From: CAZJWR01 sp964549765
GTDB lineage: Bacteria > Zixibacteria > MSB-5A5 > GN15 > JAAZOE01
DNA length: 38,552 nt
NCBI GenBank assembly: GCA_964549765.1
Contig: CAZJWR010000038.1
Location: 1 to 38,552 of the forward strand
Reading direction: 5' to 3'
Shown here: positions 19,071 through 27,501 of the stretch, in pieces
Numbering within the stretch: position 1 is the stretch's first letter
How the letters are laid out: each line of letters starts with the position of its first letter
Position numbers and translations under genes: made by a program
Notes under the pieces: model-generated
What the model was told of the DNA's origin: nothing
Databases searched by the model: none
The model's input: the letters and a program-made list of their open reading frames with translations, nothing else

Positions 19071-20774
19071 TCACAAACGCGATATCATCTTCCCCACATC
19101 GGCGAGACCGGATACCGGATCAAGCCCGAGATTGACATGAATGATGGGCCGCTTCCGTTTCTTCATCGCTTTGATATCACCGGCCGCCTGCGCCTTGATC
19201 AGCCGCCTGAAGCTGATATTCATAGTCGGGATGTCATAATCGGTCGCATACTCGCGATCCAGAATCAGAAAGTGTCCTTTCTGGCATCCCCCTTTGAACA
19301 ACTGTCCGGTGGAATGCAAATACCTCGGACCATAACCGCGCAGCGAAACAATGCTGTATTTTTCATCGAGCGTCTTTCGCAAAGCGGCTATCTTTTGCTC
19401 GATTTTATCATCCCGATCGGTGTAGCACAAAATTGCCAGATAATCTCCGGCGCGAATATTGGCAAGGAACGATCGGAACAACTCCTCCGCCGTCATCCGG
19501 CGCCGCCGGTCGGCGCCCTTAATCGCATCGATCGACACGATGGCGGCATTGCCGACGGCCGCGATGGGCGTGAGCGGCACATTCTTGCGGGGTCCACGCG
19601 GTGCTCGCATGATGGCGAGCGTGTTCTTTTTCGATTCGGCCACATTCGGTTCATCGAACGGATCGACGCCGAGAATAATCGCCGCCACCGTCGTGGCCAT
19701 CTCCCATTTGAGCACTTCCGCGCCCAGAGCGGCCGCATCAGGCAAGATGATGGACGCCACCGGTACGCGATCATTGAGATCGGGGAATGATCGGCCCCGG
19801 GCTTCACCCTTGAGGGAGAATCGGACATAGACCAGATCGTCGGATTTTCCGGCGTCGTTGACACGCCCTTCGATCGGAATAATCCCCTTGCCGTCCTTGC
19901 CGGTCGATTCGGCCAGCAGCTGTTCCAGCCAGGGAATGAACGGGGCCAGCGCGGGATCGGTAATAAATTGCACCTTATCGCGGCCGGCTTTGGCGCCGAC
20001 GGCAAGAAGCGCCCCCAGCGCCACGGCATGGCAATCACCGTCGCGTTCTTTCATGAAATCCAGCCGCTCATGGCCCGCCTGCACCAGCGCCTTCAGGTCC
20101 GCGCCCGTGAACGCTCCCGGCGCCAGACCGAAATACGACAACGCCGAATAGCGTCCCCCGATGTCACCGGGATTGAGAAATACGTCGCGAAACCGGTTGC
20201 GCCGAGCGATGCGATGTAGTTCCGAACCGTCATCCGTCACGGCGACGAAATATTGACCGACCTTGAGCGGCCGCGATTCCTTGATCTTGCGGAAGAAATA
20301 CCGAAACTGCGACATCGTCTCCAGCGTCTCCCCGGACTTGGAGGATACGAAGAAAAAAGTATGAAGCAAATCTATATGCTTGAGAAGTCGTTCCAGCCGA
20401 TCCGGCGACGTGGTATCCAAAATCTCATATGATTTCAGCCAGTGCTTGCGTCCGAAAATATTTCCCATAACTTCGGGAAAAAGAGACGACCCGCCCATCC
20501 CCAACACCAGGACATGCCGATAACCGTCCTTCCTCACCTGCGCCGCCAAACGTTCGACTCGGTCTAATTCGGCCGGCATCGTCTCCACGACGTCGATCCA
20601 TCCCAGGCGGCCGGAAATCAGCTTCCGGTGCGCTTGCTTTTTTTGGCCGAAAACGGAGACGTTTCGCGCGGTAATCATCGTGACAGGACGTGCAGCCCGG
20701 GTTTTTCCCAATTGCCCCTCGAACGACTTGAGTAGCTCCCCGGGATGAATGGCCTGCTCTGAAATATACGTCAT
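19071..20774 (-). CDS. pgi: Glucose-6-phosphate isomerase (transaldolase/PGI-fusion type)
   Basis: 567 residues of the SIS-fold phosphoglucose isomerase. LVLGMGGSSLFPEV and LDTTSPDRL start the first SIS domain, FFFVSSKSGETLETMSQ carries the sugar-phosphate binding loop, and GGRYSALSYFGLAPGAF, GKDGKGIIPIEG and LHSTGQLFKGG follow the PGI order. These motifs resemble the C-terminal half of bifunctional transaldolase/PGI proteins more than E. coli Pgi, but no transaldolase domain is attached: the first 60 residues are a short N-terminal extension. It interconverts glucose 6-phosphate and fructose 6-phosphate. AAGGGGG lies seven bases before the ATG and a TTGACA promoter at 20817-20845. Neighbours glk and rpe fit central sugar metabolism. 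Confidence 0.92.
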   Translation of the reverse strand: MTYISEQAIHPGELLKSFEGQLGKTRAARPVTMITARNVSVFGQKKQAHRKLISGRLGWIDVVETMPAELDRVERLAAQVRKDGYRHVLVLGMGGSSLFPEVMGNIFGRKHWLKSYEILDTTSPDRLERLLKHIDLLHTFFFVSSKSGETLETMSQFRYFFRKIKESRPLKVGQYFVAVTDDGSELHRIARRNRFRDVFLNPGDIGGRYSALSYFGLAPGAFTGADLKALVQAGHERLDFMKERDGDCHAVALGALLAVGAKAGRDKVQFITDPALAPFIPWLEQLLAESTGKDGKGIIPIEGRVNDAGKSDDLVYVRFSLKGEARGRSFPDLNDRVPVASIILPDAAALGAEVLKWEMATTVAAIILGVDPFDEPNVAESKKNTLAIMRAPRGPRKNVPLTPIAAVGNAAIVSIDAIKGADRRRRMTAEELFRSFLANIRAGDYLAILCYTDRDDKIEQKIAALRKTLDEKYSIVSLRGYGPRYLHSTGQLFKGGCQKGHFLILDREYATDYDIPTMNISFRRLIKAQAAGDIKAMKKRKRPIIHVNLGLDPVSGLADVGKMISRL

Positions 20775-20816
20775 TGTCAGTCCCCCTTGAAACTCATTCC
20801 ATAATGCAACGGTCTA

Positions 20817-20845
20817 ATAATCGCAACTCCAATCGACATTGTCAA
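20817..20845 (-). promoter_or_regulatory. Promoter for pgi
   Basis: Minus-strand TTGACA (20845-20840), 17-base spacer, GATTAT (20822-20817), with a leader of about 36 bases that includes an AAGGGGG ribosome binding site. Confidence 0.55.
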
Positions 20846-20919
20846 GAAAATAACGTCAATGCAATTTCACATTTTTTATATGCCCCCAAAAATTCGACAA
20901 ACCGGCCGAAACGGCCGGG

Positions 20920-21198
20920 CTATTCGATCCAGATGACGGAATCCTCCGACCCCCACGGATTGGGCGCGTACTCCTCGGCGTCCGGGTCGTTCCACCATAC
21001 CCCGTCGACAAGGTATTTGAATCGATATTTTCCCGGAGGGATTTCCAATTCCAGCTCAAAGCCGCGGGTTTCCATCCGGCGCAGCGGATGCGATGTTTCA
21101 TTCCATTGATTAAAGTCGCCGACCAGAAATATCGTGCCGATATCCCTGCCGGGCCACACAAACTTGATCTTGCCGTTCTTGAGCTTATGATACGCCAT
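20920..21198 (-). CDS. Stand-alone CBM48 (isoamylase early-set) glycogen-binding protein
   Basis: 92 residues consisting of one immunoglobulin-like carbohydrate-binding module of the CBM48/AMPK-glycogen-binding type: VGDFNQWNE near residues 26-34, PLRRMETRGFELELEIPPGKYRFKYLVDG with the conserved Trp/Lys face, and WWNDPDAEEYAPNPWGSEDSVI at the end. Binding of glycogen or other alpha-glucan is established for the family; there is no catalytic domain. GGGGG precedes the ATG by about eight bases, a weak ribosome site. It is upstream of pgi and glk on the same strand, which fits a link to storage-glucan use. It could also be a regulatory or targeting subunit. Confidence 0.92.
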   Translation of the reverse strand: MAYHKLKNGKIKFVWPGRDIGTIFLVGDFNQWNETSHPLRRMETRGFELELEIPPGKYRFKYLVDGVWWNDPDAEEYAPNPWGSEDSVIWIE

Positions 21199-21430
21199 GA
21201 CACAACCCCCGCTTCATGCATCGTTCCCGCCGGAGCGCGAAGATACCCTCATTCACCGGCCGTCCCGGCGGCGCTTGCCGCCCGACGGCTTCAGGTTCGA
21301 TATAAACGTCCCGATGCATAGCCCCGTTGTCCTCTACGGATCGCCCGCCGGCTCCGATAGTTTATACGCGCCTGAGGCCGGGCGCGATGACGGAATCCGG
21401 CACCGAACAACCGGCAAGCCCCCATCCGGT

Positions 21431-22087
21431 CTACCCGACCGGAATGGCCCTGATATCCCGGATCAATTTGGCCGGATCGGGATCGCCGAAGAAGGCCGAC
21501 CCCATCACGAACACATCCGCCCCCGCCGTCAATAATTCCGGGGCCGTATCCCGGCCGACACCCCCGTCCACCTCCAGCAGGCAGGGCAGATTATTTCGTG
21601 TGATATACTCATGTAGCTGCGCCGCCCGCGCCGTCGACTCCGGTATATATTTTTGCCCGCTATACCCCGGAAATACCGACATCAAAAGCACCAGGTCGAC
21701 TTCATGGAGATGCGGCAATATCGCCTCCACCGGCAGGTCGGGATTGAGCGATAGACCCACCTGGCAGTCCAAATCCCGCACTATTTTGATTTTTTCCCGG
21801 GGATCGGGAGCGACCTCAATATGAAACGTTATTTGATTGGCCCCGGCTTTGGCGAACGACTCGAAAAAATTCTCCGGATTGGTCACCATGAGATGAACGT
21901 CCAGATACAAATCGGATACGCGCCGCACCGCTTTGACCATATCCGGCCCCATGGTCAGGTTGGGACAAAAGTGCCCGTCCATGACATCAATGTGAAGCCA
22001 GTCGGCGCCGGCCCGTTTGGCCGCCGTGACGGCGTCGCCCATGCGGGCAAAATCGGCCGAAAGAATCGAGGGTGCGATTTTAATCAT
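21431..22087 (-). CDS. rpe: Ribulose-phosphate 3-epimerase
   Basis: 218 residues, TIM barrel of the pentose phosphate pathway that interconverts ribulose 5-phosphate and xylulose 5-phosphate. APSILSADFARMG (5-17), LHIDVMDGHFCPN with metal-binding His32/Asp34, LDVHLMV with His65, MSVFPGYSGQKYI, and EVDGGVGRDTAPELLTAGAD with the second catalytic Asp are all present, so the active site is complete. The ATG at 22087 matches the family start; the open frame goes 16 codons further. No Shine-Dalgarno; a -10 box ends seven bases before the ATG. Confidence 0.96.
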   Translation of the reverse strand: MIKIAPSILSADFARMGDAVTAAKRAGADWLHIDVMDGHFCPNLTMGPDMVKAVRRVSDLYLDVHLMVTNPENFFESFAKAGANQITFHIEVAPDPREKIKIVRDLDCQVGLSLNPDLPVEAILPHLHEVDLVLLMSVFPGYSGQKYIPESTARAAQLHEYITRNNLPCLLEVDGGVGRDTAPELLTAGADVFVMGSAFFGDPDPAKLIRDIRAIPVG

Positions 22088-22094
22088 AGTAGAC

Positions 22095-22123
22095 AAAATA
22101 CGAACAAATCGCTGGTTTCTCAA
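22095..22123 (-). promoter_or_regulatory. Candidate promoter, leaderless rpe
   Basis: Minus-strand TTGAGA (22123-22118), 17-base spacer, TATTTT (22100-22095), seven bases before the rpe ATG at 22087. Confidence 0.5.
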
Positions 22124-22223
22124 CCGGTTTATCATCGAATTCGGGTCGGGCAGGTCTCTTTTTCGGCATGGGCATGCTTTCGCTTGCGTTTCCGGATGAT
22201 GCGAATTACCTTATGTGCGGAAT

Positions 22224-24779
22224 ATGAAACTGATGTACTCGCATATTATTAGGCTTCTGACCGCATCGGCGCTTGTGCTTTTCGCCTCGGCCGTTCACGC
22301 CCGGCCGCAGTTCCAATTCCCGGTCAATCCCGCAATGGACCCCGCGATCAGACCCAAACCGGTCATCGAAACTCCCAATGCCGGGCTGGAAGTACACAAG
22401 GTCAATCGTATGGCCCTGACTGTGACCAACAACGGATTCTTCGGCCGCGGATATCTCAGCGGGAATGCCGTCGACCCTGAAACCGGCCTGCCGGTCATGG
22501 CCTGCGAATATCCGATCAATTCCGACGTGGAATATTTATGGGTCGGCGGTCTCTGGATCGGCGCCGTCGCCGGCCATGACACGCTGGTTTCGACCGGCGC
22601 CGAAGGCTATTACGATATCGTCGAATTCTGGCCCGATGCCGGAGACAAAGGGCGCATGATCCGCCGATCGACTCAGCCTTTCTCCCTTAACTATTCGTCG
22701 GACGCCGTCTCCGAGGAAGACATCATCGCCGTCTATACCGACACCTTCACAAATGTATCCCTGGCCGGCATCGATCCGATCGATAACCGCCCCCATCGGC
22801 CCCTCAACGTCGAAGTCACCCAGCGGACGTACGCCTGGAGTTATCCCTACGCCGACGATTTCATTCTCTTCGATTTCAGCATCCGCAATATCGGCCGTTT
22901 TCCTCTGAAGCAAATGTACATCGGGTTCGTCGTCGACGCTGATGCCTATCACCTGTCGAAAGCCTGGGGACAGGAAAGCTGGCTGGACGATATCTGCGGC
23001 TACAAGGAAGCCATCCCCTCCCCGGTCTGGCCGGGATTCGAAGACACCATCCGGGTCGCCTGGGTGGCCGACAACGACGGCGATCCCGCCGATGGCCGGT
23101 ACGATTTCACCTCGACGACCGGTGTCACCGCCACCCGGGTCATCCGCACGCCGTCGGACAGTCTCAAATATTCCTTCAACTGGTGGGTTACCGGCTACAC
23201 GCCCAGTTCTGATTGGGGCCCTCGCCAGGTCACAGCCGACAAGCCGTATCGGGATTTCGGCCCGAATTTCGGCACGCCGTTGGGTGACCACAACAAATAT
23301 TATATGCTCAGCACCCGGGAATTCGACTATGACCAACTGGAGTGCGCCGTTCCTCACACCGGCCAGGGATGGCTGCCGCCGTCGCGCGATGCTGAGGATT
23401 ATGCCGACGGCCAGAACTCCATTTATCTTTTCAGCTTCGGGCCGTTCGACCTTCCCCCCGATTCGACCCTCCCGGTGACGCTGGCCTATGTCGGCGGTGA
23501 GAATTTTCATCATGACCCCGACGCCTTCGAGAATCTTTTCGATCCGTATAACCCCTACCCGTACATGAACCAGCTCGATTTTTCCAACCTCGGACTCAAC
23601 AGCATGTGGGCCGAGTGGATATACGACAACCCCGGATACGATACCGACGGCGACGGCGATTCGGGGGCATATCGATGGATCGTCGATACCATCGGCACCG
23701 GCCAGGGCTCCGATTCGATGCGGATCGATTCCACCCGGGCCTGGTACAAAGGCGACGGCGTTCCTGATTTTCGCGGCGCGGCCCCGCCGCCGTCGCCGAA
23801 ACTGCGCATCATCCCCGGCTTCGGCCAGTTGATTGTGCGCTGGAACGGCGAGGTGTCGGAAACATCGGTCGATATTTTTTCCGGCACGGAGGATTTCGAG
23901 GGCTACAAGGTCTATTACGGCGAAGATAACCGCTACAGCGATTTCGTCCTGCTGGCCTCGTATGATCGGCGCGATTACAACCGTTATCAGTATAACGCCG
24001 TCTTTGATCGGTGGGAGGAATCCGACGCTCCCCTGAGTTATGATTCTCTGGAGGTTATCTACGGCGCCGATTTCGACCCCGATCAGTACACCGAGCGAAA
24101 CCCGATGTCGCCCGGCGATTCGCGCAACCCCGATGATCTCTACACCTATTTCACGCCGCAGTTCTGGAACCAGTCCGATCTCGGCGACCCGCACGGCATC
24201 CATAAGCTCTACCCCGACGCCGACCCCGATAATCCCGCCGACACGACAACGGACGGTTTCCTTCGGTATTACGAATACGAATACGTCATCGATAACCTAT
24301 CACCGACCCGGCCGCTGTATATTTCCGTGACGGCCTTCGATTACGGAAGCCGCGTACATCAGCTGTCGGCGCTGGAAAGCTCGCTCTTATCCAACGCCAC
24401 CATGGCCTATCCCCTGACGGCATCCGACGACGTCGAAAAACGCGCCCTGGAAGTCATCGTCTACCCCAATCCCTATCGGATCGACGGCGGCTATGCTCGC
24501 GCCGGATATGAAAACCGCGACCGCACCCGCTCGGCCGAACGCGCCCGCGTTATCAATTTCGCCAACTTGCCGTTGGTCTGCATCATCCGCATCTATACCC
24601 TAAGCGGCGATCTTGTCGATCAAATCGACCACAACCACCCCGGCGGCGGGCCTGACGCCCAGCATGAGTCGTGGGATATGCTGTCCCGCAACACGCAGGC
24701 CATTACGACGGGGATATACCTTTGGTCGGTGACATCCGACATGGGCGAACAGCTCGGCAAGCTGGTCATCATAAAGTAA
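22224..24779 (+). CDS. Large secreted protein with C-terminal sorting-like domain
   Basis: About 851 residues. It starts with a signal peptide (SHIIRLLTASALVLFASAVHA). The body is rich in Asp, Pro, Tyr and Trp and contains acidic turns such as DTDGDGDS but no enzyme motif I recognise. One segment (PPPSPKLRIIPGFGQLIVRWNGEVSETSV) resembles a fibronectin type III strand. The last 100 residues (VYPNPYRID ... IRIYTLSGDLVDQI ... TGIYLWSVTS ... GKLVIIK) match the FlgD-like/type-A sorting domain used for surface display in FCB bacteria. The start is ambiguous: GTG 22215, ATG 22224 and ATG 22233 are in frame, none with a good ribosome site. Proteins of this architecture are repeated in Zixibacteria-like genomes; function unknown. 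Confidence 0.85.
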   Translation: MKLMYSHIIRLLTASALVLFASAVHARPQFQFPVNPAMDPAIRPKPVIETPNAGLEVHKVNRMALTVTNNGFFGRGYLSGNAVDPETGLPVMACEYPINSDVEYLWVGGLWIGAVAGHDTLVSTGAEGYYDIVEFWPDAGDKGRMIRRSTQPFSLNYSSDAVSEEDIIAVYTDTFTNVSLAGIDPIDNRPHRPLNVEVTQRTYAWSYPYADDFILFDFSIRNIGRFPLKQMYIGFVVDADAYHLSKAWGQESWLDDICGYKEAIPSPVWPGFEDTIRVAWVADNDGDPADGRYDFTSTTGVTATRVIRTPSDSLKYSFNWWVTGYTPSSDWGPRQVTADKPYRDFGPNFGTPLGDHNKYYMLSTREFDYDQLECAVPHTGQGWLPPSRDAEDYADGQNSIYLFSFGPFDLPPDSTLPVTLAYVGGENFHHDPDAFENLFDPYNPYPYMNQLDFSNLGLNSMWAEWIYDNPGYDTDGDGDSGAYRWIVDTIGTGQGSDSMRIDSTRAWYKGDGVPDFRGAAPPPSPKLRIIPGFGQLIVRWNGEVSETSVDIFSGTEDFEGYKVYYGEDNRYSDFVLLASYDRRDYNRYQYNAVFDRWEESDAPLSYDSLEVIYGADFDPDQYTERNPMSPGDSRNPDDLYTYFTPQFWNQSDLGDPHGIHKLYPDADPDNPADTTTDGFLRYYEYEYVIDNLSPTRPLYISVTAFDYGSRVHQLSALESSLLSNATMAYPLTASDDVEKRALEVIVYPNPYRIDGGYARAGYENRDRTRSAERARVINFANLPLVCIIRIYTLSGDLVDQIDHNHPGGGPDAQHESWDMLSRNTQAITTGIYLWSVTSDMGEQLGKLVIIK

Positions 24780-25292
24780 GGCCCCACCGGGCAGTAACGA
24801 CATCTGCGGGATCGCCGATGATAAATCCCCTAAGTTATCCACACTCCGATTCTTGAAAATTCCCGATTACCTTATGTTTCGCATGGCCTTACAATAAAAT
24901 GGGTTCGGTCGTTCATTTTTAGTTTCCCGAATATCACCTCCATGCCCCGCAATAACTTCGTCGGTCGGGGTCCCTGCGCTCCCGCCAAATAAGAGTGGCC
25001 GTAGGTCGGGAGCCCTGCGCTCCCGATACCTGCCTCAACCTTTCCCGTTCCGGCGGGTCTTGGCGCGCCCTTGGCGCGGTGTGACCTGCCGGACCCTGTG
25101 TCCGGCCCGCCGGGGCGGGCTCTGTGGCCGGCAGATGTCCACATCTCCCGGCAGTCAATTTCGGGCGTACCCATAGACACACCTTTCTCTAATCGAGTCC
25201 CTCTACATATAGGCCCCGCGACACAAACTGCATCGATCCACTACAAATTTGGGGTGGAAACTGCAACGAATTGCCATCATGTAGTCTTGTAG

Positions 25293-25315
25293 GGCAGAAG
25301 TCCCCGACTTCTGCC
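25293..25315. repeat. REP-like palindrome
   Basis: Perfect 10-base arms GGCAGAAGTC (25293-25302) and GACTTCTGCC (25306-25315) with a three-base loop. The same sequence recurs at 26066-26088 and 26938-26960, where only the loop differs. Confidence 0.9.
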
Positions 25316-25335
25316 AGGAAGTTAGCTGCTGTATC

Positions 25336-25356
25336 GCAGAAGTGTCCGACTTCTGC
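25336..25356. repeat. REP-like palindrome, diverged
   Basis: Arms GCAGAAGT (25336-25343) and ACTTCTGC (25349-25356), loop of five bases. A further degenerate copy (ending TTTTGCC) lies at about 25421-25447. Confidence 0.8.
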
Positions 25357-25490
25357 CATGAAATCTGCTCATAAAACCTCTTGCCATAATTGCAATAATA
25401 TCATATCGTTTCTCAGACGTCGGACGAAGATCCCTGACTTTTGCCGACGATTGCATCGAGGCGTTTATCGCCGATCCGGGGGAGGCTGGT

Positions 25491-25991
25491 TTGTCCAAGT
25501 TTTTACGATTCCATCACGGTTCTGATACCTGCTTTGTAACATCGGTGACCAACATGCGAGCCCGATTCCTCGCCGACAACGCGGAATTGCTGATTGATGC
25601 CATGCAGCATCATGCCGATGCGGCTGGTTTCAATATCGTCGCTTATGCCATTCTCCCCGATCATCTGCATGCGCTGATTGAGTGTTGCGGCAATGACTTG
25701 TCCGAGATCATGCGGAAAATAAAACTCTCGTTCTCCAAACAATATCGCTTCTGTCTTGGGACCTCCCGAGGACATATCTGGCAGAAACGATTTTGGGATC
25801 ATATCATTCGCGATCAGGGCGATATGAATCGGCATGTCGATTACATCCATTACAATCCGGTCAAGCACGGCTTGGTTGCAAGTCCGCATGATTGGACTTT
25901 TTCGACGTTTCACGAATATTACCGCGCCGGGTTTTATGATCGTAATTGGGGCCGGCGAGAAGTTGAGCTCGTAGGGGATTTCGGTGAGTGA
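25491..25991 (+). CDS. REP-associated tyrosine transposase (RAYT, Y1_Tnp)
   Basis: 166 residues of the IS200/REP Y1 transposase family. The HUH metal motif is PDHLHAL (His58, His60); the catalytic Tyr is probably Tyr118 in HVDYIHYNPVKHGL, the conserved Y-x-x-x-N-P-V motif; IWQKRFWDHIIRD matches the family linker. It nicks and joins single-stranded DNA hairpins such as the neighbouring palindromes, and mobilises or maintains them. The start is TTG at 25491, with GGAGG six bases upstream and the family's usual N-terminal GSDTCFVTSVT segment following. It looks intact. RAYTs are normally single-copy and domesticated, without transposon ends, which fits here. Confidence 0.95.
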   Translation: MSKFLRFHHGSDTCFVTSVTNMRARFLADNAELLIDAMQHHADAAGFNIVAYAILPDHLHALIECCGNDLSEIMRKIKLSFSKQYRFCLGTSRGHIWQKRFWDHIIRDQGDMNRHVDYIHYNPVKHGLVASPHDWTFSTFHEYYRAGFYDRNWGRREVELVGDFGE

Positions 25992-26032
25992 CATTCGGCA
26001 TTGGAAAGAATGACAATAAATGAGCGAATGGA

Positions 26033-26091
26033 GTAGGGCAGATGTCTCCGACACCTGCCACCGATGGCAGAAGTCGGGGACTTCTGCCCTA
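26033..26091. repeat. Paired palindromes (BIME-like), copy 1
   Basis: Opens with GTAGGGCAG and closes with CTGCCCTAC. The first hairpin (GGCAGATGTC ... GACACCTGCC, one mismatch, 26037-26059) and the second (GGCAGAAGTC / GACTTCTGCC, 26066-26088, perfect, loop GGG) are separated by ACCGAT. It lies 40 bases after the RAYT stop. Confidence 0.85.
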
Positions 26092-26207
26092 CGAACTATA
26101 CGCCGATAAAAGAATTATCCAATCCCGAGATGATCCGAATTATTTTGCGGAAATTTCAGGGAATTTGCTGAATCGGCTGGGTCTATAGAACATATGGTGG
26201 GCAAGGC

Positions 26208-26891
26208 ATGAATGAATTTTTCTTTGATTACTTCAGAGCTAGAGCTGACTTCGTTGAAAGTCAATGCTTAAAGCGAATTGAAGGGCTTATTCTGATGTGT
26301 TGCTATCTTGATTCTTTGGCTGGCTATCGATTTGGCAAAGGAAACCGGTACGTTCACTTCCGCGAATTTATTCTGGAATATTCGGGCAATGCGGAGATAT
26401 GGAGAAGGATAAGTCTGCCATTGCTTATGGAATTTTTCCGTAATAGTAACAACCTGAAATGCTCCAATTTCATTCGGACGCTCGGTGTGAATAACCAAAG
26501 TTATCTTATGGCAGGGTATAACATCGATATAGATCTGCCCGCGCTTGAAAACAAAGCCAATGGAAAAATCATTACGCCATTTTCCGGTCAAATGAAAGAT
26601 GTCATATCTCAATTTGAATACGTGCGTATACTCTGGAAGGAATATCGAAACTCAGCTGTACATGAGTCAAGTACCTACAAAGATGAGGCTCCCGATGTCT
26701 CGGGTGAAAATGAAGAACCATTTTATGCGCATGTAAACATATACGAGGATGGCCGCATTGCAAGAGATGAGATCAGATTTGCGATACCGAACGTTTTTAT
26801 TCTTGCTAGTCTCCGTCGCTGCATCGATGACTTCAAAAAATATTTGCAGGATGGTAACATTGATTTGCGAAAAAACCTGAATCGTCAATGA
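26208..26891 (+). CDS. Orphan protein with HEPN-like R-x4-H motif
   Basis: 227 residues, no family I recognise by name. The N-terminal part (FVESQCLKRIEGLILMCCYLDSLAGYRFG) and the segment near residue 137 (FEYVRILWKEYRNSAVHESS) are long amphipathic helices. The latter contains R147-N-S-A-V-H152, an R-x4-H motif with a polar residue next to Arg, the hallmark of HEPN RNases found in toxins and defence systems; without structure this is suggestive only. The gene is much more A+T-rich than the neighbouring operons and sits exactly between two near-identical palindrome pairs, so it looks like a horizontally acquired insert. AAGG lies just upstream of the ATG. It has no adjacent antitoxin or nucleotidyltransferase. 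Confidence 0.7.
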   Translation: MNEFFFDYFRARADFVESQCLKRIEGLILMCCYLDSLAGYRFGKGNRYVHFREFILEYSGNAEIWRRISLPLLMEFFRNSNNLKCSNFIRTLGVNNQSYLMAGYNIDIDLPALENKANGKIITPFSGQMKDVISQFEYVRILWKEYRNSAVHESSTYKDEAPDVSGENEEPFYAHVNIYEDGRIARDEIRFAIPNVFILASLRRCIDDFKKYLQDGNIDLRKNLNRQ

Positions 26892-26904
26892 ATAAAGACA
26901 GCCG

Positions 26905-26963
26905 GTAGGGCAGGTGTCTCCGGCACCTGCCACCGATGGCAGAAGTCGGAGACTTCTGCCCTC
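26905..26963. repeat. Paired palindromes (BIME-like), copy 2
   Basis: Nearly the same element as at 26033-26091: GTAGGGCAG, hairpin 1 (GGCAGGTG / CACCTGCC with a further U-G pair inside, 26909-26931), CACCGAT spacer region, hairpin 2 (GGCAGAAGTC / GACTTCTGCC, 26938-26960, loop GGA), then CCTCG instead of CCTAC. It starts 14 bases after the preceding stop. Confidence 0.85.
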
Positions 26964-27501
26964 GAAAAATCCAGTTTGTTTTCAATGCGTCCTATTGTGC
27001 AATTTTGTTCACCATCCATCCCATTTTTGTTGTGAATCGATGCAGTTTGTCGCGCGGGGCCTATTTATAGAGAGGGTTGAAGAAATATAGGAGCGTCTAG
27101 GCGAATGCCTGAAAATGCATCGGCGGTTCTAGCGTCGGGAAAGGATTTCCGACATCACTACGGTAAATACCCGATGATGAAATTCGCACCGCAAGCGGTG
27201 CGGCACCCACGCCCGCGAACTGTCCGGCACTGGCGGGCCCGAAGAGAATTTTGAAAACAGTAGATTTGACAAAACGAACCCAATTCGCCGGAACTCCTTG
27301 TCGGATATAATAGTGCAATCAATTTACCAATGCGCGATTTCCGGGAACGCAAAAATGAACAAACAAACCCATTTTGCTGTAACGCCATGTGGCCCTTACG
27401 GTAACCCGGAAGCTTGCATAATGGGGATGTGGATAACTTCGGATAAGCGTCATCTCTGCGGCAACAGGCCTGCGTAATGTAAGCCCGATCGATTGCCCGA
27501 C
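26964..27501. other. Intergenic region between repeat copy 2 and hybrid kinase
   Basis: About 540 bases with no convincing gene. It holds a perfect GCACCGC-AA-GCGGTGC palindrome (27186-27201) and an imperfect hairpin GTCGG...CCGAC (27134-27153). The rest is A+T-mixed unique sequence. No rRNA, tRNA or CRISPR repeat is seen. The hybrid kinase stop is at 27502 and no clear terminator precedes it. Confidence 0.6.

Larger units (their letters stand above)
24780..25490. repeat. Palindrome-rich intergenic region upstream of RAYT
   Basis: About 710 bases without a convincing gene. It holds several G+C-rich palindromes in the first part (TCGGGAGC/GCTCCCGA at 25006-25026; CCGGAC/GTCCGG at 25089-25105; AGATGT/ACATCT inside a CCGG pair near 25128-25151; a diverged tract near 24961-24985) and REP-like GGCAGAAGTC palindromes in the second. 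A+T-rich spacers separate them. Small frames here do not look coding. Confidence 0.7.

Noticed and set aside
22536..24203. 555-residue minus-strand open frame
   Set aside because: Antisense to the secreted protein with a signal peptide and sorting domain on the plus strand; its own translation has no recognisable domain.
24872..25180. Minus-strand frames in the palindrome region
   Set aside because: They run through inverted repeats and have biased, domain-free translations.
25293..26963. CRISPR array
   Set aside because: Copies are irregularly spaced palindromes interrupted by genes, with no regular repeat-spacer pattern or cas gene.
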